Source: Fragilaria radians (lineage: Eukaryota; Bacillariophyta; Fragilariophyceae; Fragilariales; Fragilariaceae). From it: a stretch of DNA of 27,876 nucleotides. The position numbers were made by a program, and so were the translations under genes. Below, piece after piece: positions 10,292 through 19,400 of this stretch (within the stretch, counting starts at the first letter, position 1; each line of letters begins with the position of its first letter). Below the pieces are notes generated by a model, which was not told where the DNA came from, ran no database searches, and saw only the letters and a list, made by a program, of their open reading frames with translations. The stretch lies in NCBI GenBank assembly GCA_900642245.1, contig CAAAJI010000139.1:24736-52611 (forward strand). Direction: 5' to 3'.

Positions 10292-11050
10292 GGTGATATG
10301 GTAATTACCTTCGAAAGAGGAGATGGCGAATTATTTTAGATTCTAGATTCAATCCAAAAACCATTCCAACGTAGGAGTACTCATTTCTTTACCCGACGCA
10401 ACCGTTTCGGCGAATTAATTCTCCGTTCTCTTAAATAAATGAAAATGTAGCATTTGCAAACACAATAAGGGCTTGGTTACTAATCCATGACGGCGAGGTC
10501 ATTTGTAAACGTGCTTTGCTCATCAGAAAAAGCTGTAGCGTTATTGCCTTATCGATCTCTTGCAATTCATTATAGAACACAAAGTCTGACATATCTTGAA
10601 TAAAAGAGAGAAAAACAGAATTTAAAAGGAGTTCTAATGTTATCAGCAACTTAAGTAGGCAAATACTTTGCAGATTAGCAAGGGTTGTATCTCAGAAGCG
10701 TTTAGAATGAAGACTTTACCTCCACACTTTTGGAATCAAAAGCTGATAGAATATGACTCAGCATCCATGAATTCAAAAAATGCAATCAATCAGCGCATTT
10801 AGAATTAAAATATTTTAACGCTAATTTGATACAACAATTGAAAATATAGAATTGTAATAATCAAGATATAATCTCAGAATGTACAGCATTGTTTGGTACA
10901 TGCTTATTTGATCCAATGACTAGCTTGATCCTAACTGGGCTTTCTCTCTTGAAAAAATCACATTACTCTACATTTCTAGACACTTAGCATCGAAAATACA
11001 CATACCTCGTTGAACCACTCTGTTGCCCTTTGCAAACTCTCTTCTCTTTA
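9668..11050. repeat. left copy of gap-flanking duplicated segment
   Basis: This segment aligns from end to end with 11071-12470 (offset 1403-1420 bp). It covers the start of pyrophosphorylase exon 2, intron 1, exon 1, the upstream region and part of a small upstream gene. Differences are scattered substitutions and short indels, including a 4-bp coding deletion and an 8-bp insertion near 10726. The right boundary is exactly the N gap. Confidence 0.9.
10292..11050 (-). other. pyrophosphorylase upstream region with partial small-gene copy
   Basis: The first bases are the pyrophosphorylase promoter and 5' UTR on the minus strand. Further up, minus-strand sequence near 10590-10500 encodes MSDFVFYNELQEIDKAITLQ, and the segment next to the gap encodes KREESLQRATEWFNE followed by a GTATGT donor. 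Both match the right-hand copy, where the first exon is complete (12503-12426). The ATG end of this copy is lost in the gap. Confidence 0.4.
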
Positions 11051-11070
11051 NNNNNNNNNNNNNNNNNNNN
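11051..11070. other. assembly gap (20 N)
   Basis: Twenty Ns, probably a placeholder of fixed size. The sequences on the two sides are the two ends of the same duplicated segment, so the real gap may be negative (overlapping contigs). Confidence 0.95.
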
Positions 11071-11698
11071 ATATCGTTCTTGAACAGCAAGAATATACTC
11101 AATGTAGTACTCAAGGTAACATTTTTCTGTTGCCATTTCGACAGGAAGTCGAAGCTGGAGAAATATTGTGTAAAGTAAGGAATCAAATCAGTCGCGAATC
11201 GAATGTCAAATTTTGCTTCTCCAACAGACTTACTTTTATCCCCTTATATCCTAACCTCTCTCCCAATCCTCCAGCCACCAGAACAAAACCAACCGATCCA
11301 AGCTCGTAACGTCCAATTTTTTCCATCTTGTTATATTCTGGCGTCCCAAGTTCAAATATCATTCCAGAGGGAACGATTGGCTTCCAACCCTCAAGTGGAT
11401 TGATTCCCTTTCGACTTTGATGCAGAAGAGTGCGAGCGTTTGCAATATACCCTGCGATGCCTGTTGGGTACGCTTCATCTAACGCCTCCAGTTGTTCGAC
11501 CATCAGACGTTTCATTCCAGGACTTGAATCACCTTCAGCTCCCCAATGCTGGAACAAATGCGATTGCCTCAATTCTTCGCTGCATAAGACCTTGCAGAGA
11601 TCCGTTTGCGCATCAGTAAGTAACGGGAAAAACTTCTCCAATTCAGGAGGTATAACTTCTTTTTCCTTCTTCTTTGGGGCAGGACTAGAGAACCACAT
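11071..11698 (-). CDS. USP: UDP-sugar pyrophosphorylase, intact 5' part truncated by gap
   Basis: Exon 1 is 11698-11234 (155 codons, in frame throughout). It ends at GGLGERLGYKGIK (residues 143-155), the nucleotide-binding loop, followed by a GTAAGT donor. The intron is 79 nt (11233-11155; ends CAG), and exon 2 from 11154 runs into the gap after 28 codons (ending AVQERY). It differs from the left copy at a few residues (for example Ala/Val at EALDE versus EVLDE, and Ala/Thr at MATEK versus MTTEK). This is the undamaged version of exon 1. If the duplication is an assembly artefact, this exon belongs with the downstream exons of the left copy to form one working gene. The 3' two-thirds is missing here. 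Confidence 0.85.
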
Positions 11699-12425
11699 GG
11701 TGATTTGGTAATTACTTTCGAAAGAGGAGATAGCGAATAATTTTAGATTCTAGATTCAATCCTAAAACCATTCCAACGTAGGCGTACTCATTTCTTTACC
11801 CGACGCAACCGTTTCGGCGAATTAATTCTCCGTTCTCTTAAATAAATGAAAATGTAGCATTTGCAAACACAATAAGGGCTTGGTTGCTAACCCATGACGT
11901 ACAAGGTCATTTGTTACGTGCTTTCGCTCATCAGAAAAAGCTGCAACGTAATTTCCTTATCGATCTCCTGCAATTCATTATAGAACGCAAAGTCTGACAT
12001 ATCTTGAATAAAAGAGAGAAAAAACAGAATTTAAAAGGAGTTCTAATGTTATCAGCAACTTCAGTAGGCAAATACTTTGCAGATTAGCAAGGGTTGTATC
12101 TCAGACTTGGAGGAAGCGTTGAGAATGAAGACTTTACCTCTGGAATCGAAAGCTGAAAGAATATGACTCAGTATCCATGAATTCATATAATGCAATCAAT
12201 CAGCTCATTTAGAATTAAAATATATTCACGCTAATTTGATACAATTGATACAACAATTGAAAATATAGAATTGTAATAATCAAGATATAATCTCAGAATG
12301 TACAGCATTGTTTGGTACATGCTTATTTGATCCAATGACTAGCTTGATCCTAACTGGGCTTTCTCTCTTGAAAAAATCACATTACTCTACATTTCTAGAC
12401 GCTTTAGCAGCGAAAATACACATAC
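11699..12425 (-). other. upstream region of pyrophosphorylase with further exons of a small gene
   Basis: The minus-strand segment around 12002-11918 reads MSDFAFYNELQEIDKEITLQ, then LFLMSES, and ends at TAA. It follows a pyrimidine-rich tract and a TTCAAG acceptor. The equivalent left-copy segment has mostly conservative or synonymous differences, which supports coding. The phase does not join directly to the exon at 12503-12426, so an unseen intermediate exon is needed or the gene is broken. Confidence 0.35.
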
Positions 12426-12503
12426 CTCGTTGAACCACTCTGTTGCCCTTTGCAAACTCTCTTCTCTTTTTGAGATTATCCTCTGTAGGGTAGAGTTTGC
12501 CAT
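12426..12503 (-). CDS. putative first exon of a small unknown gene
   Basis: ATG at 12503 opens a 26-codon exon (MANSTLQRIISKREESLQRA, then TEWFNE) that ends in a GAG|GTATGT splice donor. The amphipathic, charged sequence looks like an alpha-helix or coiled coil. Its 3' half is conserved in the left copy next to the gap. The next exon is uncertain: the likely continuation is the MSDF-AFYNELQEID segment near 12002-11918, which could add about 30 residues. The start codon overlaps the stop of the open frame at 12817-12503 (TAATG). The family is not recognised; a small helical subunit of a larger complex is possible but unproven. Confidence 0.4.
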
Positions 12504-12817
12504 TATGAATCATCACAACAATTGGTAGTTCTGGGTATCATTACTTGCTTTCTTATATACTTTCCACACTTTTCCCTTTTCCTATGTAGGAGATTTCTGG
12601 AAATAATTTTCATGCTATATCTGTCGATGACGCTTTCAATAAGCAGTATCACAAATTGCTCAGTTTTAGGTTCAAGATCATACCGTGAAGGCGCTGAAAG
12701 TTGTATTATATTTTTTATCCCAACTGGATTAGATTCAGCCTCTTCTTCGAAAACAATGTCAGCAATACAGGAATGGTAAAAGTTATTAAACTTGTGTTTC
12801 CTCTTTTTAGACAGTAA
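12503..12817 (-). other. open frame, possible exon, unrecognised
   Basis: The frame is open for 104 codons from the stop at 12820-12818 to TAA 12505-12503. It has protein-like content (IADIVFEEEAESNPVGIKNI, then LEPKTEQFVILLIESVIDRY) but no early Met. A GTGAGT...AAAATAG pair just upstream (about 35 bp) could be a very short intron, which would make this an internal or terminal exon. I cannot name a domain. It may be the 3' end of a gene or a remnant. Confidence 0.3.
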
Positions 12818-13597
12818 CTATTTTCGGAAATGCAATGACAATTGTGACTCACTGAGAGATTTCTTATTACTTTCCAAGTGTACATGAGGACATTCAAGGC
12901 AAGATTGAGCAGGATAATACTTATGAAGATATATCATCACAACAAGTCAAAGCGAGAAGGTAAGTGAAGGAGGTGAATGCTGAGAAGGAACCTTAGGAGA
13001 TTGAAAGCCTAGCAGGCAAAAGCAAAGTTTCCAAAACGATATCAATCCATCCTAAAATTGCTTTAAACTGAAATTTTTCACTTTCATACAAGTGCTCAGT
13101 TAGGTATTAGATGGGCAAAGAATATTTGGGTTATCTATATCATGGGATGCAGAATGGTGAAAAAACCGAAAAATGACAGTTAAACGGCAATAACTTGGTC
13201 AAAAATATCTAAAATCCAAAAATAATATATTTTCATTGTTTTTGTATCCAACAATGAAAAGAAGAATTCAATGTACATGATGTCATTAAATCATAATGCA
13301 TTTTTGGAGTTGAATGCAGATTAATGATAGAGTTACCGGGTAAACATAAGGTTATTGAAGGTAATTTCAATATCCCATTTATTGTTTGAAAAGTTTCCTC
13401 TCAATCACTTACTATACTCACTGAAACACCTAATGCTGAAAAAATGAATGTATGTTTTACTCTTTCCATGAGTTCAATTACAACTACGAAACCGCAATTA
13501 TCATCATTCGGGCTTCAAAACCAATTGAGAAACTCGTTTACGTAATCATAGTCATCCCTTTTCTTACTTTTATGGAAGGTTTGAGAATTATTTTTCG
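12818..13597. other. intergenic, nothing firm
   Basis: Downstream flank of VPS33. Short minus-strand coding-like runs near 12830-12960 cannot be joined into a credible gene. The rest is AT-rich with no recognised feature. Confidence 0.4.
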
Positions 13598-15619
13598 TCA
13601 CTGATGCAGCTTCAACTCGGAAGAGGCAAGTGAGGTAATGAGGGTGCTTCCATTCATGATTTTGGTGGTGACCATCAATATGTGATACGGAAAAGAGGGT
13701 CGTTTGCTCAAAAATCTAAGCGATGCAATTTCCATGTATGTGATCCCTCCAACAAAGACAACAATTAACGTAGGTTTCTTACTGCCGCTGCTTTCTGAAC
13801 CTATAACGCTTCCCAAACTTGGCAACGGCTTTTGTCTCTGGAGTAAGGTCGAGACATCTTGAGGTGGATTGGTTTGCAGCACATCGACTAATCTCCCCGG
13901 CAAATCTTTCCATATTTCATCTCGATTTTTCCATCCCTTCATGGCCATTTGTATCAATCGTATTGACAGTGGGGCGTACCCGCTAGAAACGTACGACACA
14001 TCGTCAGGATCTACTGGGTCAATTTCGGCATTAATCAAAATTAGTGACTTGCGAAGATTTCCAAAGTTGGTAGACGCTGCATCCATCCATTCCCGGCGTC
14101 GGATAAGCCCTGCCTTTTCCAACGCTTGCAAGACGAACATAGTTTCGTATCCATAGGTCTGAACGATATCGCGACGAAGTAAGTCATATCGGGAGGATTT
14201 TATGCCCCCTGCCGTAAGTGATTGTAATGCCAAACTTTGGAGGACGACAAGGAGAGGACGTTGGGTCGAAATGAGTTCATCTAAAGTGTCAAAGCAAGAC
14301 TCTCCTTCCATCATAGATCGTTCCATTTGCCATCGCTCACGAAAAGTCGATTGCTCTGAATGTGCCTTCACCAGTTCAGCAAGATGAATATGGTTTGTAA
14401 GGGACCGTAAATTTTTTGTAAATATTGGAATCTGTTTCACAAACTGATGGATTTCGTCCAGATCTTTCTTGGTTTCTTTGCTTGTAAAATCAGCATGAGA
14501 TTGCTGCAGTGCTTTCGCTTGATTCTGAAGAAACGATCCAAATTTTTCTACGTGCTGATCTCGCACTTCAAAGTAGAGCTTGTCAGACCCGTTGACGCCA
14601 AGTGCGACTTGTTCTGCTTCTGTATCATCTGGATTAATCATTTGGACATTTATATCCATAAATCCGCAGTCAATTCCCAACACTTCGTCAAGCAGACCTT
14701 CATATGTCAAAGGAGTTGCCATGGGAGTAATCATATCCACCTTTCGATCAAAAATAATCATTGCCGTGGCCTCTTCCGAGACTTCAGTGAAAGCATTACC
14801 AGCAAGATGTTCCTCAAATTTTATCGATACCATCTTCTTCAAGACTTCTTCTCCAAGAGTACCAAGTGCTTGTATTCGAGGGATAGTCCCAACAACATCT
14901 TGAATTTTCATTAAAGAGCGCGCAACCGTTGATATTAATGATGATGGTGTCCCTTCTACTTCACATTCTCTCATTGCATCGTGGTATTCCATGGAAAAAA
15001 GATCTGTTTCAAGAGGAAATAGGTCAAGTTGTAGTCTATGTACAGTGACATTTGGCAAACTGTGAATCCCTAAATTCGACAATATCTTGTGACACATAGC
15101 GGTCGCCTGAGGCAAATAAACGATACGATGATGCGTCCGACTACTTTTGCAATTCCTAATTCGATGAGATAGATGAATGGTATCGGACAGAACGGAAGGT
15201 CTAATAAAATAAGTCGCGACATCGATAGAATCGTCCCACTTCTCAGTTGTTGTTGACGCTAAATGTGCGTTTTGCAAAGATAGATTTTGAGGGAAAACCT
15301 TAGTCCCAGCGATTTGTGAACCTGTTAATCCTGTTGGAAGGGGAAAATAGCTTTCGGAATCCCAATTTTTCTTCCCCTTAAATACTCGTGTATGAGGATC
15401 GGATAACACCTGTCTCATCAAGAGAGTACGTAAGCTATTACAACTAAATATCAGAAGCTGTTTTCCTGGAATAGACTGAAGTAAAGTAAGCAGCAAATCG
15501 CGATTATCTATCCTGAGTGCAACGGACAATGTCGGTATAGGGTTTAAGGGAGTGGGTGGTGGTAAAATTTTATCTGCATCCTTATTTGCAGCGACAGGAC
15601 GGCTAGGATTGGTGCTCAT
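13598..15619 (-). CDS. VPS33: VPS33, SM-family HOPS/CORVET subunit
   Basis: Intronless, 673 residues, close to the usual 600-690 for the family. The Sec1/Munc18 fold covers almost the whole protein. Motifs include YFIRPSVLSDTIHLSHRIRN (about 137-156), the domain 2-3 motif IIFDRKVDMITPMATPLTYE (288-307) followed by GLLDEVLGI, a YGYETMFVLQALEKAGLI segment, and the C-terminal signature TLIVVFVGGITYMEIASLRF. The central block and the family-specific spacing favour VPS33 over Sec1, Sly1 or VPS45. VPS33 binds SNARE bundles and is the catalytic chaperone subunit of the HOPS and CORVET tethers. These drive endosome and lysosome/vacuole fusion. The first ATG (15619) opens a short Pro-rich leader (residues 1-30). 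No frameshift or stop interrupts it. The C-terminus ends ELKLHQ. Confidence 0.92.
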   Translation of the reverse strand: MSTNPSRPVAANKDADKILPPPTPLNPIPTLSVALRIDNRDLLLTLLQSIPGKQLLIFSCNSLRTLLMRQVLSDPHTRVFKGKKNWDSESYFPLPTGLTGSQIAGTKVFPQNLSLQNAHLASTTTEKWDDSIDVATYFIRPSVLSDTIHLSHRIRNCKSSRTHHRIVYLPQATAMCHKILSNLGIHSLPNVTVHRLQLDLFPLETDLFSMEYHDAMRECEVEGTPSSLISTVARSLMKIQDVVGTIPRIQALGTLGEEVLKKMVSIKFEEHLAGNAFTEVSEEATAMIIFDRKVDMITPMATPLTYEGLLDEVLGIDCGFMDINVQMINPDDTEAEQVALGVNGSDKLYFEVRDQHVEKFGSFLQNQAKALQQSHADFTSKETKKDLDEIHQFVKQIPIFTKNLRSLTNHIHLAELVKAHSEQSTFRERWQMERSMMEGESCFDTLDELISTQRPLLVVLQSLALQSLTAGGIKSSRYDLLRRDIVQTYGYETMFVLQALEKAGLIRRREWMDAASTNFGNLRKSLILINAEIDPVDPDDVSYVSSGYAPLSIRLIQMAMKGWKNRDEIWKDLPGRLVDVLQTNPPQDVSTLLQRQKPLPSLGSVIGSESSGSKKPTLIVVFVGGITYMEIASLRFLSKRPSFPYHILMVTTKIMNGSTLITSLASSELKLHQ

Positions 15620-16448
15620 CTTGGATGTTAATGAATTGAATGTCAGTTGTCGATTGGATCTACTAGCACGTGTAGTACTGTTGTTCCAACGGTCACATGT
15701 ACAGGATTAGAAAAAAACTAGAAGGCCTAGCATAAATAGATAGCTTCAAAAGACATGTTGAGACAATTGATAACATACAAAAAGCAACTTACACTATCAC
15801 GTCACTGAAGGTGTAACACTACGTAACTAAATCTTTTCTTATCTTGTACCTACTTTACGTAATTTACTCAAAACTCAGCCAAGATCATTCAAAGGAAGAA
15901 GTGCGCCTATTTTAAAGTATCCTGCTTGAACAGAGAAACATTATGCTCGTTTCACGAGTAATGACTTGACTGAAAAAAAAGGAAACAATATCTATACCGC
16001 GCAAAAGTCCTAGCCAAAAACTATTTTCTAGCGATATCCTTGAAGATAGATTTACATTTTGGGAAGGAAGTATACTATGACTTTCTTTCTATTTTCAATA
16101 ACAAACGTACACAAAATGATTAGTTGCGGAAAAGCCTACTCCTGTGGCATACGTAAACAGTAAGTAAAGAATAAGGACGTGCTGGCCTAGTTGTGATGAC
16201 ATTATCTCCCTATTGTTTACTTTATTCTAAACTAAGCAAAACTCAATGAATGTTATTGTTGACTACGGTTATCGAATAATTACCGTAGAGACAGTTAACT
16301 TGCATCTATATACTAAGATTTCAAAAGCAAAATCAGGGAAGCTAGATTAAAGAAAAGGGGAATCACGGAAAAAAATGGCTGAATTTTTTTCAGAGATAGA
16401 ATTCAGCCTTGAAAAACAGGACATATCATACAATTACAATGACTTCGA
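15620..16448. other. intergenic between VPS33 and the chromatin gene
   Basis: 829 bp of AT-rich DNA that should hold the VPS33 promoter and the chromatin-gene 3' UTR, since both genes are on the minus strand. No RNA gene, repeat or open frame is recognised. Confidence 0.6.
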
Positions 16449-19400
16449 TTAACGATCCTTTCTACTCTTCCCACTGAACTTTCGCCTATCCACTACGTCA
16501 TATTTGACACCTTGGTCTAACATCGCAAGTCTGAGGCACAAGTTTGAGCAATTCGCTTCTCGAATCGCCTTCCACCTTTGTGGTAGGCATGATAGAAGGT
16601 GTGTCATGTGGGGATCAATCCAATCAGGGTCAATATACTCCTCCAAATAGAAAATGCAGGCCATGAGTGTGTATGGACCCTCAGCATTTTCTACCACTCT
16701 GCGCCATTCGGCAGCGACTTCAGGGCGCCAAGCACCTTTAGGCGACGTGTCAATCGAACCTATTGGCAATGCAGCCTCAATGATCAGCAAAGCAGCTTTA
16801 GCTAAAGCGAAAGACAGCTCTGCCGATGAAGTGGGTGGGGGGAAGCTTGCAACCTTTACAAAATCTGGAATCTTGGCCTTGTTACGAGCTCGATCTGACC
16901 TACTCAAATAAACTTTTGCCTTCATTTTTTTCAAAGCATCAGGAACCAACACGGAATTTCCTTGAAGCTCTTGTATCATTTCATTTTGGATCACGAGGTT
17001 AGTTTCAATGGGCTCAACCACCCGATAAGGGTTGACCCATTCATCGAAGCGAGAACTCCATCCTTTGTAACGGATCCTGTACCCATTTACCTTGGTGTCT
17101 TGATAAGAAACAGCCATCACTTTCGAATCCCAAAGCATACGACCGCATTTTGATTCCACAAGGACGTCTTCTCCAGGTTGATAAGGTTCGTCTTGTTCCT
17201 CATCTGTATCTTCTTCTGCCTTCAGTCCCTTTTTTCCACCTACAGCACTATTGATATGGTCGTCTTTTAAAAATTGGCGCTTTAGTAATTGCTGGGTCCA
17301 CTTACGTCTTCTCAAGAGGTTAGTAGCATCTGGAAAAGCCCGCTTGATTTCAGAAACTACTGGATCCTTGCCAAGGGTGAAAATTACGCTTGCAATGACC
17401 TCTGCCTCTAGATATCGACACCAGGACTTCGTAATTTCTTTATCGTAAACAAACAACCCACCATTAGCTCTGAATTTCCAATAAGATCGACCGACCGTGT
17501 CATGCCCAAGAGACAAAGTTCTTCCACAGAGAATTCCTGCGTCGCGCTCCAGCGATAATTGCTTCCTAAGTTTGCTTTCGCTGATGGCACGTTCTTTACG
17601 CGCATTATGCACTGCTACTGCACAACATTCGTGGGCTGATAATGAGCCAGTGACGAAGGGGATGCTCGCGCTATCCCGACAAACCAGTTCATGGGCATAA
17701 CCTTCTTCGTTTCGAGGAATGAATTCCATCATTCCACCATCTGGAAGTCCTTCAAAGCTTTCAACATCGGGGAAGGAAATCAATTCACCGCCTAACCGTA
17801 TCTTTACAGCTACGACATTACTTCGCTTACTCTTTATGGTGTGTGTTCCTTCGCTCGGCTGACCCGCACCAAGACATGCAACCAAGAAAACACGACGGCT
17901 TCTGGCCATATGAGGTAGCAGTTCATACCATTCTTCACTGCTTGGAACTCGGAGTAATGGACTCCCCAGTGCAGAGTCTGACAACCCGCAGAAATGACAA
18001 GACAGCCCTCTGCATCGACTCGACACAAAGTTAAGCCCATCTTCTCGCGATCCTAAGGTATTGTCGACAACCAATGAGACTGAATCCTCTTCAAATGAAG
18101 CAACTGTTGATCGAATTTGATTCTTAATGCTGTATGCCAGCATGCTGTCTTCCCTTACTTTACTTCTTTTTTCTTTCTCTTCTAGCGCAGCTGCTCTTGC
18201 TTGCTTTTCTAGAACTTCTTGAGATACAATTTCTTCCGGAAAAGGAACTATATTACCATCTGAGGCGACGGCTACAGGCGACAATACCATTGCCTCGCTT
18301 CCGCTGAAGTTGACGTCGTGAATAACCTCAATCGAGCTGATATCGACGGTGACTGCTCCATCTTCACTTTGATGATGCTTCTCTTCTTTTACATTAGGAG
18401 TGGAGGCGTTGGCAGATTCTTCATCAGCATCATCATTAGTGAGCGGTATAAGATTCTGAAAATCGAGCCGACTTGCCTCATTGCGCACTTTAGTCAGCTT
18501 TTCCGCAGCGTCTGCTTCAAGTTTCGTGGCAAGCGTAATTATCATTTCACTTGATGCACACTTCAACACAAGCATTGTTAACAAGCGGCACCATTCCGAA
18601 GCAAGAAAATCTTCGGGGTTACGCAAGAGGAACAAACAGCTGCTTGAGATTGTATCTCGATAGACAGAGCTAGCAATGTGAGATTGAGCCGCGGCATCGG
18701 ATACATTTGGATTGACTGGGACTGGAATTAGATTCTCGTACATTCCACGATTTGGTCCCTGCGAATATCCCGGACACTCTGAAAGGGCTTCTATGCATTG
18801 GGGAGGATCAACTGTTATGCCCTGCGATCGCAACAGTTCATCGATGTTGTGCAATTGTAGCCATTTGGTTTTCCCGGCATTGTTTTTCACACAGTACACT
18901 AACGTCACTTTCTCTCCAGAAATACTACAACACGCAAACATAGACTTCTCTATTGTCCAGGTATCTTCGACTCCATCGTCAAGAATTTTCACTTGCTGTC
19001 CCTTTCGAGGATCTAAAGCCTCCCAACAGCGTCCTTTCAAGCACCTGGGACAAAACCAGTCGCCTTTTGGAACGTCACGAAGTGGTGGGTTTAATCGACT
19101 CATATTATACTTTCCTTCACAGCCATCGCATAAAAGCACAAGAGAATCATCATCGGAATCATGGAATTCAACGCATTTTTCGTCGTCCAAATCTACCAAC
19201 TCCGGTAACAAGTGTCGTGGAGCTAATATCCAATCGAAAAGAAGGCGCTCGAAAATTCTTAGTAACTCGTCTCCAGCGGCGATAACTGTTGCTCCAGCAC
19301 CAGGGTAGCACGAACAGTTTTGAACAATCAATCTAATGTTCCTTGCGAATTCAGCAACAGCTGCTTCGAGAAAAGAGACACCTTCGTCCTGATCTACAAT

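Larger units (their letters stand above)
11071..12470. repeat. right copy of gap-flanking duplicated segment
   Basis: Counterpart of 9668-11050, starting directly at the gap. Compared with the left copy it has the 4 bp that restore the exon-1 frame, an extra short GATACAATT-like repeat near 12239-12255 and a 9-bp insertion near 12107. Gene order and strand are unchanged. Confidence 0.9.

Noticed and set aside
9993..10304. Plus-strand open frame opposite pyrophosphorylase exon 1 (repeated at 11430-11711)
   Set aside because: Antisense shadow. Its conservation in both copies only reflects the duplication of the real minus-strand exon.
9668..12470. Real recent tandem duplication of the pyrophosphorylase 5' region
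   Set aside because: Possible, but less likely because the repeat ends fall exactly on the assembly gap and the right copy has no downstream exons.
14447..14914. 155-codon plus-strand frame inside VPS33
   Set aside because: Lies wholly within the conserved minus-strand VPS33 gene and has no family resemblance.
18712..19308. 198-codon plus-strand frame inside the chromatin gene
   Set aside because: Covers the PHD and bromodomain coding region on the other strand; composition is typical of an antisense shadow.
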